A stretch of 64,000 nucleotides of DNA from Seiridium cupressi (taxonomy: Eukaryota; Ascomycota; Sordariomycetes; Amphisphaeriales; Sporocadaceae): contig JARVKI010000032.1 of assembly GCA_036674765.1 (NCBI GenBank), forward strand, positions 248,001 through 312,000. The letters are read 5' to 3'. The notes beneath the pieces are model-generated. The model ran no database searches. It was not told where the DNA came from and worked only from the letters and a program-made list of their open reading frames with translations. Both the position numbers and the translations under genes were made by a program. Below, one piece after another: positions 34,222-46,158 of this stretch (position 1 is its first letter; each line of letters begins with the position of its first letter).

Positions 34222-34830
34222 TCATTGAAAGCTTCTCGCAAAGTCTTCCAAAGGTTCAGTGACAGCCACTAGCAGTTCTTGAATGAAATCAACTTTCCCT
34301 AGGTCCGGGATGACAGAAAACCGAATTCTGACGCATCGAAGTATCACATCGGCCAGGTCAGGTCCGAATCGAGCTTCCACAATCTGCTGCCACTCGTTGG
34401 CCGCACTATCATATGTGTAATTGTTGACCTCGCCGTTTACAAGGTGGTCTTGGTAGAAAGGCTGGTCTTCCAGTCGCTGCTGGAATATCAATTGGAGCAG
34501 AACAAGCCCAGCATGAAAACCGCCATCTCGGCATGGATTCTGGCGTTAGTTATATCTCGATCCAAGCCAAGCCAGATCGAATGCTTTCATGGCCCAAATA
34601 GGGTATGGGTGGTGTTTCAGGAGAAACACAAATATCATCCCACCTCCAACCTTGCGGCAACCAAGCAGATGTTACGAGATCAAGTGTTATGTAGGCCAGT
34701 TTCACCCCCAGAAGAATTTGTCGATCAGGCTGGCGATTGAGGGACTGACAATTCTCGAAGCGGAACATTCTTGAGCTGGCAACTGCAACAGTGCCCAACG
34801 ACTCCAGACTAAAATTCGAGATAATCGATG
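34222..34830 (-). pseudogene. DUF7580-like C-terminal domain relic, frameshifted
   Basis: Minus-strand peptides match the pattern of the fungal DUF7580 domain, found in proteins related to prion/HeLo and NLR-like architectures: LNRQPDRQILLGVKLAYITL, then WDDICVSPETPPIPYLG, then a GLVLLQLIFQQRLEDQPF segment and a final ILRCVRIRF region ending PLEDFARSFQ. These lie in different frames. Between HAEMAVFMLGL and GLVLLQL, a one-base deletion in the C3 run 34507-34509 explains the shift. A second shift lies near 34545. No N-terminal part was found upstream. The domain assignment is by remembered pattern and is moderate. Confidence 0.45.
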
Positions 34831-35213
34831 CAGATGGAAACATTGCCCGGGTCACCGCTGTACTTGATATTGAAACGTCGGATAATTTTATTTCTGCATC
34901 AACTGTAAAGAGGCTTCATCTTGCGACAATCTCGGAGATGACACATAGGCTGTTCCAAACGCCATTTAAGGAAATGACTTCTCAAAGGATCGTTAGGATT
35001 CCGATTGCTGCCATGCCCAATTCTACCAGGAAACATCAGACGGTGACTCTTAATGTGCTTCCAAATCTGTCCGAAAGGATTGTTCTCGGTTCTAAATTTA
35101 TGAAGGGAAAAGAAGAACAAAAAGAGGAGAGGGATGTGGAAAGTCACGACCGGGGCAAGGCTGAGGCTGATGGTGGGGTTGGGGTTATAGTAATGATACT
35201 ACTTCCCTGTTGA
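34746..35213 (+). pseudogene. Retropepsin-like fragment with degenerate active site
   Basis: Open frame without an ATG (the first codon after the upstream stop is 34749; GTG at 34791). The segment VTAVLDIETSDNFISASTVK resembles the retropepsin signature, an LDTGAS-type loop followed by FIS, with the aspartate kept and the next two residues changed. The downstream ERIVLGSKFM resembles the hydrophobic-Gly strand (ILG) before the family's conserved helix. It could be a transposon-derived or host retropepsin-like domain. The missing start and mutated loop point to a relic. It overlaps the start of the DUF7580 relic on the opposite strand. Confidence 0.35.
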
Positions 35214-35892
35214 TCATTCCCAGCGGGCCCCCTGGCAGCTATGGTGAACACTGCGCGTTGAGTCCCTCGCCGAGTGGACCAACTGGCACGGACGGAGGCA
35301 TTTCAGCAGCAGAGCGGCGACGTAGAAGGAGACTGGAGAGGGGGCTTTGATCTCTCCTCTGTCCACAAATCTACCGCTGCTTATCGTCTGAAGCTGGATA
35401 GTGTTGCGACGTACCTTACAGCACTATTTCCCGACGAAACTATCGAGCTGGTTAGTTCCCCTTAGATAGCAACGTTAGGCCGTAAACCAACCTGGTATCA
35501 AGGGGGACACTGGCGCCGGGTACACTAGCAAAGCACCTAGGAAATTGACAATGGTCAGCTTTCCATGTTTTCGTATGATCGTCAACTTTTTCTCTAATAT
35601 CAAGTATAGGCCGAACAGCACTACATCGATAATATTCTACGTGCTATACTTCGCTGACAAAGGCTGCCAAATGAATTTATGATGTACCGAAGGATTAGAA
35701 ACACCACCTCCGATGTCGTCTTTGATACTTTATGCCGTCCCCATCCCTGAGGTGTCGAAGAATTTGCATAGACCAATACATACGAGCACGTAATCGATTG
35801 ACAAGGAGGGACGCAGGTTCTACATAGCACAACTTCTGAGACGCAATGGATGCAATTGGGAATCCATTATCTAACACTCTCCAGGTTAATAT
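35214..35892. other. Intergenic
   Basis: Short frames only (for example 35274-35465 plus). Nothing recognisable. Confidence 0.5.
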
Positions 35893-37036
35893 TTAGTCTA
35901 CAGGATACTTGGTCCCGCCCTGCCGTCTAATCTCATCCATTATCTCGAGGATACGGATCGTCTCGGACCAAGGCATGATACTGCTTTCCTTCTTTCCGGC
36001 AGCCAGATCCAACGCCGTGTTGTCAGCCTCATAGATGAAGCCTTGCTGTGGCCGCTCGTAGTCATGTTTCTTCCCTTGTGGCTTCTCGTCATCAGTCCAC
36101 TTGGGATATACGGTGAATGATCTTGGATGCGACGTCGCTGTTCCTTCAACCTCCACGAACCCGTCAGTCCCGTCAATGGTGGCCACGATCTTCGATGGGC
36201 CATCCTTGCGCTCTGTAGTTGATGTAGCGATACCTTGGCGCCCGCTACTTGGGTAATGCAAGATGATACTGGTCGTCACCTCAATGCCGTCGACGAATGA
36301 CTGTGCAGCCTTGATGGTTGGCACCTCTCTCGGTCCCGGAGCATCAGGCTCGAGCGTTAGGATGGCCCAGCTCAGGGAATAGATGCCGATATCGAGCAGA
36401 GAACCAGCTCCAAGATTGAGATCCTTATATCGTGACGTCTCCGGGAGGCCCGCAATATCGACGTACATCTTGAACTCAGAGCTCGTGCGGAACACCTCCC
36501 CGATCGCCTTGTCCTCGTACAGGAGCTTCCTCAGGTCCGCGACCAGAGGACGATGGCGGAGCCACATGGCCTCAGCGATATACACGCCCTTCTCCTTGGC
36601 GGCCTCAAAGACCTCTTTGGCCTCTTTCGCATTGATGGTAAAGGCCTTTTCGCAGAGGATATTCTTGCCCGCCGCAATGGCCGCAAGACAGTCCCGCTTG
36701 TGAAAGCCGTGGGGGCTGCCGATATAGATGCAGTCTACATTTGGGTCGTTGTAGACCTCAGCATAGCTGTCGTAAATAGTAGGCTGGGTCGAAACACCCT
36801 TGACATGCTTTTCAGCAAAGTTACGACCCTTCTCAAGTGACGAGGAACCGATTGCTTGGATGATGTGGTTCGCTTTGGCGTCTGAGCGGGGCATGACGAG
36901 GTCCGCAACGAACCATGACGAGATTAAGCCCGTAGCTACGAGTTATGCTTATAAGTCCGATTTCTGGGGCGAGCGAGAATAGATGGGACTTACCGATAAT
37001 GCCCCATCGGCATGTTGGAGTCTTTGCGTCAGCCAT
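35893..37036 (-). CDS. Gfo/Idh/MocA oxidoreductase (dihydrodiol / D-xylose dehydrogenase type)
   Basis: NADP-dependent sugar or dihydrodiol dehydrogenase. Exons 37036-36994 and 36935-35893 join across a 58-bp phase-1 intron (GTAAGT..CTCGTAG) to 361 aa. The N-terminal Rossmann start is CRWGIIATGLISSWFVADL. The family motif CEKAF (usually EKP) is near residue 100, and YIGSPHGFH and EAMWLRHRP precede the C-terminal alpha/beta domain with SLLDIGIYSLSWA. These are typical of the NADP dimeric dihydrodiol dehydrogenase/D-xylose 1-dehydrogenase subgroup. No signal peptide; cytosolic. It lies about 2 kb beyond the sugar porter side and might serve sugar use, but no operon-like link exists in fungi. 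Confidence 0.9.
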
Positions 37037-37384
37037 GATTGCTGCAAATGTATTATGGAGGGTTCGAAAGTCTACAAGGTTTTTGCATGTTCGACAGCGA
37101 ATGGCGGGGTAAAGTTGGAGGAATTACGCCAGGTTATGGTACAGGTGTGGGGAAATGAGGGTTGTTCCTGACCTACATGTACTGTCAGCTGTACGTTATC
37201 GTAACGCCTATGGAGTTAGTTGGGGGATTGTTACTCCACCAAGGGGTTGCCCCATATGTCTATATACATTGTAGTGGTCACATGTGAGACGAATGAGAGT
37301 CATAAAGTTGACTGACTGTCTTCTATTTTCTGTACACTGGCAGCTCACTGTTTTGAACTGCCTCCAGTTGCTGCATTCCTGGTC
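37037..37384. other. Intergenic
   Basis: About 350 bp holding the promoter of the oxidoreductase and the 3' end of the AAA ATPase gene. Confidence 0.5.
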
Positions 37385-39050
37385 TCACTCTTTCCCCTTC
37401 AATCCTTCGCGGAGGGTCTCGACCTGCTTCTTGATCTCAACCCACAGCGCAAGATCATCCAGATCATCGTCGCCCGTATCAATACCAATCCATCCATCTC
37501 CCAGATCTTCCATCAATCCTCGAAGTTTTGGTGTTGGCTTCTTGGACTTCCGGGCCAGTGCCAGCAGCGCAGCCACGAATGCTTCTTGCATATAGGCGAA
37601 ACTGAAGTCATCGGTGATCTCGGCGATGGCCGTACATAGCTTATCTGGGAACTCGATGTCCTTGTTGTCCCTCAGCTTTCCCTGCCAGAAGTGGCCGTAT
37701 GCGACACGCTGGTCGTGGTTGGGGTTGGGGAAGAAGTATTTCCTGTCGAAGCGAGATGGTCGTTTCTGCTCATGGTCAGGGTTTCTTTGTCCAAGCAACG
37801 GCAGAGCGCGAGAAACTTACCGAGATTCCGGGGTCGAGTCGTTCAAGATGGTTGGTACTTCCAACCATGAATATACCATCATTGTTCTTCAGACCGTCGA
37901 CTTCGTTCAGGAAGTAGCTCCTGAAGCTATCGTTGATAATTGAATCCAAGTCCTCGAAGACAAGGTAACATGGGGCGAACTCGCGGGCCTTGCCAAAAAC
38001 CTGCTTAATTGAGTACTCTGGACCCGAATACTGATTGCCCATCAGCTTCATTCAGGTGACTAGACTTACGACGGAGATGGCACCCACTGAGAAGAGACTT
38101 CGCACATAGAGAGTCGGGATCGGGTCGGGCTGTGAGTATAGCGTGTGCATCATGGCCTTGATGCTGATCGTCTTTCCGTTGCCCGGCGGGCCGTGGTAGA
38201 TGATGCCCCTCTTCCATGGGACTTTGAGGTGCGTATACGTTTCACGAGATGAGAAGAACGACAGGTGGTCATCGATGAGACTCTCCTTCATCTCGGCGTC
38301 CAGGATCACACTGTCCCAGGTGGCATTGCGGACCGAATCGTAGAGCTCCTTGCTCTTTTGCCAGCGGCCTCCATCGTAGACCCAAACCTCCTCGTGCAAA
38401 TCGGCGTTCCACCGCCCTGCCTCGAGGATAAGCTGGTGCGCCTTTCGCTTATCGGTTGCGAGAATGTAGTAGAGCGTCACCTGAGGGTAAGGCGAGGTCC
38501 CGTCCCGCCCATCGACCAGGTAGACGATGAATTCGGAGTCGTTCCACTTGTACACGTATTTGCCGAAAATGGCCTGCTCTCCCAGTCCACCTAGCGCGCC
38601 ATCGAGTCGGCGAGCGGGTGGCATATACATGTCCCACTGCAATGAGTCTGGCAAGCTGCCCGTCTTGTCCCCGAGGTGTTCCAAGCTGCCATTGCCTGCT
38701 CTGGCGAAAGCGAGGAGATTGCAGTTGGCAGCAGGTGTGACAACAAGCTCCAGCGTAGGGTACTGTTTCGTCAGGGCAGATGAGATGAACGCATCTGTAT
38801 TGACGCGTCGCGCACTCGCATGCTTGAAGAAGGCCTTGGTTGTAGCATCTTCATCATTTCGGCGATGCCGGTGATCTTCAGGCGCAGCTTCAGTTGAAGT
38901 TCGTGGTGCTTGGTCCTGCTGCTGCTGCCGCCGACCGAGTAGGTCACTGTATACATCCGCATTCACCGGCTCCCCGCTTAACGAGCGATAAGCGTTCATA
39001 GCGTCGGTGCAGAACTGCGCATAGTCGATGCGTGGCTTTGGGTCCGCCAT
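37385..39050 (-). CDS. BCS1-type AAA ATPase
   Basis: AAA ATPase of the BCS1-like family that is expanded in filamentous fungi. Exons 39050-38088, 38030-37821 and 37765-37385 give 517 aa; introns are 57 bp (GTGGGT..ATCAG) and 55 bp (GTAAGT..GCAG). Walker A is GPPGNGKT, Walker B LVFEDLD, sensor-1-like GSTNH, followed by LDPGISKRPSRFDRKY across the second junction. There is no N-terminal transmembrane helix or mitochondrial targeting pattern; the N-terminus is hydrophilic and Gln-rich. It is therefore probably not the respiratory-complex III chaperone itself but one of the soluble paralogues of unknown function. Confidence 0.9.
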
Positions 39051-39796
39051 TGTATATGTTTTATCGAAGCCGGACTATATCCAACTCATCTTACATCTAG
39101 ATAAAAGTCAAGTTCTACTGCCAGGTCGCTGCAGCTAAGTAATGTAAGCCGTAGGATTTCGGCTGCCTAGCGCTCCTTGGCTGATCCTCAGCGATGTTAC
39201 ACGGCCAGCGACTTCGTATTCGAGCTGGAAGCGGCACAAATGCGGGGAAATCGCCCTGCGCCACGATGATCTCTTTACATCTAGACATCGAAGTTCACGC
39301 GAACTGGAGGATTCGAGCTCAGCACAAGCCTCATGACAACGCACAGTGAATTGTTGTACGGGACACTAAGCATGGTCTTATCGCTGGTGTTGAAGGGCTG
39401 GTCAACTCGGCTTCAGTAGCCCAACTGTAGCGGGCTGTGCCATTTGTTCGCTGAAGCCCACCCGTTTTCCTAAATGTAATGGGGCCAAGTCCATGCAGTG
39501 CATGCAATGCAGTTAACACTAATAGTACAGAGCAACATAAGACATCTATTGGCAAAATTAATCGTCGCATAGTCATCGTACGAATACTTCTGGGCTTTGC
39601 AAAAAGCATTTCTGTTATTACCTACGGAGTACTCACTATACCCGTGTCCATCAACTACCCTTAATTTACCCTGAGTGACTTGCAATTCTTCTCCTTGTAT
39701 GTAAGCAGAACAATCCTCCGACTTCTAGCGCTACAAGACTGTAAACATGTGAAAATACTCCGACAGCTTCATTTGCAGCCATGATTTGGCAGATGA
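39051..39796. other. Intergenic
   Basis: No supported gene between the AAA ATPase start and the stop of the coiled-coil gene. Confidence 0.5.
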
Positions 39797-42192
39797 TCAC
39801 GAGCCCCCGTCGTCGTGATCCTTTGATGTCTCTACCACACAATTATCCGTACTATCAGCCGTCCCACTTGTATCATCAATAACAGTACCCTCTTCATCAT
39901 CATTACTGTTCACGCCGCTCCAGCCATTTCCGATGATACCAAAAAGAGCTTTCAGGTTCGGGTACGTAAAAGTCGGTGCAGCAACCTGTGCTGAGTTTTG
40001 GACGCAGGCTTTGACCTTTTCGCTATCCAATGCTGGTTGGTCGTACTTGGGCGAGCCAAACTGATTCCAATCATGGACTGACTGCGCAAACATTGCGACG
40101 TCGAACGGCTTATCTGCGAAACACCGGAAGTGCAGCCATTGACTTCGGAAGACTGCGTTCCTCTGCGCACCATCAGAGCCGAGGACTTTGTCGGCGAAGA
40201 CTACCCATAATGACTTTTGAGGGCTGGTGATATCCATAAAGAGATGGAATCCAGTGCTTCCAACCTGATGGCCGTATTGCTCCCAATTGCCGTCGGTATA
40301 AATTTCTCCAAGCCATACCACGTACTTGGGGACAGAAGTAATGTTTGCCCTTAAAGTCGCTGGCCCGATACTTTATCTCATACCCGGTGTGCCGATAGGC
40401 GCACTCATGGTAATCCCTGGGCAATGCATATTCATAAGCATCATCATCGACGAGTCCTTGGCGATCCCGTTCCCCACGGAATGGCTCTCGCACGTCGTGG
40501 CGGTATGGGATATACTTGGTCTTTCCGTAGGAGAAGAGCTGGTGCTTTGGAACATGAACCACCACGTCCTTGAATGCTTTCATCCCATCCGGCAGTCGGA
40601 AATCAAGGCCTCTAAGCCAAGCGACATAATGATTAGGATAGACTGGAGGAAGGTCAGTCGTGACTTTGTTCGCGTAATTGATAATGGGCCAGCACTGCTC
40701 AGACGCCTTCTTCAAGGTGCTCTCCATGAGTCCCAAGCGGTTTGCATTGGACTGGTGGAACTTGAGATCTAACGTCTCCTGCTTTTCGACCTTCATAGTT
40801 AGCTCTTCGGTGCGATGGACTAGTTCGTTCCGCATCTCAATTGCATTAAGACGAGACTTTTCAAATAGAGACCTGGTGCTGTCGCATTCTTTTCTCAAAA
40901 GTTGAAACTCCATTCGCATTGATTTTATTGGGCCTGCAAACTCGTCCTGAAGGCTTTTCAATGCGGTCGGATTTTGCTCCAGGCTCTCGAGCCGGGTATA
41001 GATATCCTTCAATGATGTCGTGTGATTCTGTTTGTTCTGACGAAGTGAGTCTTGAGTACTTCGTAAGTCGGACCTCGCTTGATGAACGCTCCCGGTCGAA
41101 GAAGTCTTCTGTTCGAGCTCGTTTTTTTAAGTTACGGTACTTGGCTTCTAGTTGCTGTTCCCCCAATTGAAGGTCTGCGATTCGTTCCTTGAAATAGTTC
41201 GCCCTGCTATCACCTGATTGCCAACATCTTCGGATGCTTTCCTCGAGATCTGATATCTTAGAATGATTCGTGCTGCCGCCACCTCCGCCACTATGTGTGA
41301 GCGAATTGACGCGCGATTGTAGACCTGGTATGACACCTACCAAACCTGCGAGACTGTTGAGTTGTTCTTGGAGATTTTCTTGCTTGGAGCCTAGGCTGCT
41401 GCATTGCGACTGTAGGTATGGTACCTGGCCTGTGTAACTTGTGATGTTGTCGAGTCGCTCTTTCAGATGACCCTGCTGCTCACCCAAGCTGGTGAGATCG
41501 CGGCTTACTTGTTGCACTTGGTTGTGAACGCTACAGGTGTTGCTCTTAACCTCTTTTGCAACAACCTCTGCGACATTTCTGTTGATGAATGCGAACTTTG
41601 CCTCCATGGAATATCCACTCTTGCCAACGTGATCAAGTCGTTCCCTCAGCGCGTTCAGTTCCTGCTTAGCCGTCTCATACTTCTCGGCTGAGACTTTCTC
41701 CCTCTCCTCAAAATCTTGCACTCGCTTAGCAAGCCCCTTCACAACGTCAAATATGATTTGAACCATATGGTTGACGGACTCATCGGGTTGACGTCCCTCT
41801 AGGAGTATAACTCGACCATCAATGCCATTGATTGTACTCTGTAAAGTATCTTGACTGGTTTTCAAGTTCTCCTGTTCTGTGAGAACCACACTTGACTGAG
41901 CCTGGAAGTTACGGAGGTCTTTCTGGGTGGTATCAGACGTTTCCTGAAGAGTTTCAATGTCTTGTCGGCGTTGGTCATCGATGTCTTCGGCCCGCTCTCT
42001 GATAGCCTCTACCTGCTGTGAAGTTTCCAAGGTTCTCAGCTCTAACTGTTTAAGCCGAAATTCTTGGGCAGGCCGAAGTCCGTCCTCTTCATGAGTGCTC
42101 TTCCGGTAGCTGCTCATGGACGATGCAAGCGAGGAGGGAGAACTTCTTAGAGACGGACGCTCCGAGACGATACGTCGGGCTTGAGAAGACAT
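39797..42192 (-). CDS. Coiled-coil protein with frame break at an A7 run
   Basis: Not a recognised family. From ATG 42192 (MSSQARRIVSE) about 355 residues form long heptad-rich coiled coils with a SGGGGGS linker. On the coding strand an A7 tract (plus-strand T7 at 41121-41127) ends the coherent frame. With one A fewer, the coiled coil continues without a gap (RNLK then NELEQKTSS), runs to ESLEQNPTALK and then into a folded C-terminal domain rich in Trp, Tyr and His (YPNHYVAWLRGLDFRLPDG). A further junction near 40404-40350 (55 bp, weak GTGCGC donor, TTTAAG acceptor, phase 2) reaches the last exon, which ends in an acidic Asp/Glu tail at 39797. The frame break may be an assembly error, a real null allele or +1 recoding. 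A dead paralogue of its N-terminal coiled coil lies at 55120-55640. Confidence 0.55.
41121..41127 (-). other. Homopolymer frameshift site (A7 on coding strand)
   Basis: Seven A on the minus strand. Codons upstream and downstream are coherent only if the run counts as six. No intron of plausible length can bridge this point. Confidence 0.55.
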
Positions 42193-43697
42193 CGTGAGGC
42201 GGCAATGGCCCGGACTGTAGGCCACCTCCTGGCGTTGAAATAGGCCTGACTTTAGATGTACACAATAAGCGACTATGTCATAGTAACTGGGTAGAAGTGA
42301 AGGAGGCACAAGGACACTTACCAAAGTACTTTAGAGCAAGAATTTGAGCCGAACTCGCAAGGCTCTGTCACCCTCCGGATAAGTTGCGACAATGCTGAAC
42401 TTGACAGCTGAGTGGACGCGATCCAGAGCACCTTGAAGATTTTCCAGGTGTAACCAATTTACCGTGGGCTCTGATACGTTGGAGGCGTAGAGGTACTGAA
42501 CAAGACTCTGCTGACAAAGGTCTGGAGTGTTGTGTGAAGAGCTTGACCAAAAGGATGAAGGTTGAGAAAATGAAAATGAACGCGTTACTCCTTCATGGAA
42601 GTGACAGACGGAAAATTAAAATGTTCGCGTTGTGAGAAAAACAAAATCTCCAACAACTCCGCAGATTGACGTTCGAAGAGCTTGACCACTACTCCAAGGC
42701 AACGGCAGAAGAGGGTTGGAAGGTTGGTCTGGTCCGAAATTGTTTTGGCTCGCCCAGGACTGTGGATTCCCAGGTTGTGAAAGACCTGCGGAAAGGCGAA
42801 GAGCCACAACTGTGGAGGAATAACTGGCGGCAGCGAAGATATTGTACCAAATCAGGCAAGTTCGCTGCTACCAGCGAACACAGTGCTTGGGTACCACAAC
42901 CTCGAAAGTATCTTATTACATGCGCCACCGTAGAAGATTAATCGTGTATGAGATTAGCGTGTATGGCGAGGAGAAGGGCAGTGCCTTCTTACTAATTTCC
43001 AATGCACAAAAGGACTGCTTACAATGTAGTTAAGATGTTTGCCACTGCTAAGACTAAAGATCAAGTTTGGTTTATCTTGTCAAATTGGCGATGCTTCAGT
43101 GAGACCTCACAGGTTTGTACCTTGCTCTCTCCTAGGCACAACATAATGCCCTAAACACAAGCTCATCCAGAGCCACCAAGCTACAATGTATCAAAACTTC
43201 AGGTTTGAGACTTTGGTACGAAAGCTGCCATCTCACAGAGTATGAGAGCTGGCCTATCATCGTATCGTTAAGCGAATAAGATTAAGAAGGAGCAACTGCA
43301 ATCTGGTCCATACATATTCGCCAAGCAGTAACCAGGTAACACAGCTCGCAGTAGAGGATGGCTATACTAAAGACTTGTTGAGCTACATGGTTAGACGAGG
43401 TTGGTCTGTTGACAAGCTGGGTTGACCACAGCGTTGCGACGAGCGTGCCAAGTGCCACGGCATCAATTCAAAATTCCTCTTTCACACGAGGACGTAAGCA
43501 TAAGTGACATGGGCCCATCCGGAGTTATGGGAGTTTCCAGTCGGGTATCATCATGGTCTCATTGAGATTAGCTAGTGACATTATGCTGAATAAATATTTC
43601 CTTTGGTCGTCTATTACGAGACGCGATTAATATACACTATCGAGGTCCATTCATTTGACCATCATTACATCCTCACACCGAAAGCGCTGAGCATTTC
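42193..43697. other. Intergenic
   Basis: 1.5 kb with no supported gene; small frames at 42585-42941 on both strands have no domain. Confidence 0.5.
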
Positions 43698-45270
43698 CTA
43701 GTATACACCAGGCAAGATCCTCCATTTGACAGCCTTCTTGTACTTCTCCCAATCCTCGCCATACTTCATGCTGCACTTCTCATCGTCACGTCCATCGCGA
43801 TGAATCAAGAGGACACCAAAGTAAAGAATATAGAAGTACGTGAAAAGCATGCCCCAGCCTCTAGCAGGGCCTTGGACAACCTCACGACCATCAGCCATTT
43901 TGAAGGCACCAGGAACATCACTGCCTGCACTAAGAATGACGTATCCGGCAATTCCAGTGGGCAAAGAGTATGGCCAGGACTGAATCCAGTCGCCCAAGTA
44001 GTTGATGTGTCGCGCAACACCCCACCAGCCAGAGGTTAGCAGGCGCGATCCAGTCTTGGTCTCGATGTACTTCAGATGAGCAACCTTGGGGTCGTTGGGA
44101 TTGGTTCGGAAAGTGTTCTTCTCTGCGTTGCTGAGACGAAAGATGGTGAAGCCGACAAGGAGAACAGCCAAAACACCACCAGTGCCAAGCCAGCCCATCT
44201 GAAGAGGGTAGACTGACAAGTAGCGCACCTGCTGCGAGTAGAGGAACGGAAGCCAGCCGAGATCTCCAAAAGCCAACATGAAACCGAAGCCATCTCTGGT
44301 GATGTCCATCATAGTAAGAATGCCGGGCTCCATGACGAAACAATCCATAACATAGATGCTCTGGACAACAGTGACGAAGACGGCGCTATCGGTCACATAG
44401 CCATAAGTGCGGTACTGCTTGGCGAGCCAGGCAAGGTCCACAAGAGCCCAGCCAAGCAGACCAGGACGGACCTCCGCAAATGTCTTGATGTCGATCTCGC
44501 CAAAGAAGGGTAGGGTAACGCGCGGGTTCAACTCGCGACCGATGTAAAAATCGTAGATCAGATTACCCGTGTGACCTCCAGCTGCCAGCTCGCGCTTCTC
44601 AGGATTGCCCGGCTTGACGGAGAAACTGGCAATATAGACGTAGATGGAGAGTGCGAATGCAATAATGATATTGGCAGTCAAGATCTGCAGGTAGTTGTCG
44701 GTGATGTAAGTCCAAAGCGGGAACTCGGCGCCTTGAGCGATGGTGCCGGCGAGACACACGGCCAGAATGAGGGAGCTCGATGCGAGGCCTGTGTATAGAC
44801 TCGATTAGTATTTGGAACTGGTGAGGCAGAGGTGCATCACAATACTGGCATACCATTGAACTTGTACTTCAATTTACCACCACTCGCAAGCTCGGTACCT
44901 TCCACCTCTTGACCGGGGAGCACGCGGTACAAGACCAAGTTCAGAAAGTAGTAGGCCAATGTCCATCCAAAAGCATCCCAGCTACATAGTCCCAAGATAC
45001 CTTCAGCGGGCCATCCTGCTTCGGCTTTCAATGTCTCGAGCGACAAGTTCTTGGGGTCGAGTAGGGAAGGGATGGGGCAGCCGGCGATGTCGTTGCATCC
45101 GAATGCATAGAGGTATTGGAGGATTGGAAGACCAACCACGATTCCAAACGCACCGATACTGTGAATAGGAGTGTTAGTGACGATACTCTCAGCAATTTCG
45201 TTGTGGGAATTATAAACAGCAAGACTTACGGGCCGCCGAACTCATACGATATCTTGTGTTTGGGAGCCAT
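43698..45270 (-). CDS. erg24: Delta(14)-sterol reductase (ERG4/ERG24 family)
   Basis: Ergosterol-pathway enzyme of the endoplasmic reticulum that reduces the C-14 double bond with NADPH. It is the target class of morpholine fungicides. Exons 45270-45230, 45158-44854 and 44788-43698 give 478 aa; introns are 71 bp (GTAAGT..TCACAG) and 65 bp (GTATGC..ACACAG). Multiple hydrophobic segments span the protein. Family signatures are FYIGRELNPR, LLTSGWWGVARHINYLGDW and the C-terminal HRDGRDDEKCSMKYGEDWEK ending WRILPGVY. Length matches filamentous-fungal Erg24 (near 490) rather than ERG4. The protein starts MAPKHKISYEFGGP, also typical. Confidence 0.92.
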
Positions 45271-46158
45271 TGCGTCGCTGCGATGGTGTTTCAAACCTTG
45301 TCAAGACAAGAAGTCAACACCAAGACGGGGAAAAGAAAGCGCGTCTGCTGTCGAGGGACCTCGAGCTTGAAAAATGTTGACGTCGTTGAAAGACCCTTTT
45401 TATTCACCCCCAAATTGTTTCGCCCCTGCGTTGCTACAGCCAATGAGATGGCCGAAAACACCAATTCTACAGCGCGACGCTAGTAGACCGGGATGCTTGG
45501 CTTCCGTGTGGCATGATGAGTAACGCTGCAGAATGACCAGCTCGACTTTTGACTTTCTGGAGCTCGTTGCCCAAATGAGGGATGACGGGTTGCGGCACTA
45601 GCGTCATGCCGGTCTCTCAGTGTCTGGTTCGAGCGACGCCTAACCAGAATAAGAAAACGTGTCGGAATATCGTTGATACAGTTCCCGCCCTGTCCGTCAA
45701 TCTGGTCGAGTGTCTGTCTGCTGCCGAGCGTTTCTAGTCATTGCAAGGCACTTGTTCTGCTCGTCATTGCCAAGATCAAATGGTCTGGCTGTGTCGGTTG
45801 AAACATCCCCAAGGCCCACCCAACCAGAGGGTGGAATGTATTGACGCTGTGGGGTTCGGAGGGGGCTGTGAAAGGCTGACGACTCTGTCCGTCAGGGGTG
45901 CAGATGCCGTTCGCCGGGCTGGGAAAGAGCAAGCAAATGACAGGTGTCGTAAACCTTCAATTTCAATCAATTATTGAACCTTGGCCACATCAACATTTGC
46001 TTCCATTAATCTCCCAATTTTCCATTTGAATCGCAGTGTCACGCGACGCTCTCTTTGATGACCGTTTCCTTCTCATCCCGTTGAGCGCATCGAGCGCCCT
46101 TCTCTTCCTCCCGCTGCCAGTCGCATTCACGTGGGAATCGCCGGGACTTCCGAACACG
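45271..46158. other. Divergent intergenic, erg24 / receptor-like gene
   Basis: About 890 bp with promoters for both divergent genes. No supported coding frame. Confidence 0.5.

Noticed and set aside
40170..41012. Three independent genes at 39.8-42.3 kb on the minus strand
   Set aside because: Coiled-coil periodicity and folded-domain continuity run across the frame changes, so one interrupted gene is the better explanation.
41121..41127. Intron bridging the coiled-coil frame break
   Set aside because: The only GT..AG pairs near the point give an intron of about 18 bp, far too short, and longer ones would remove coherent heptads.
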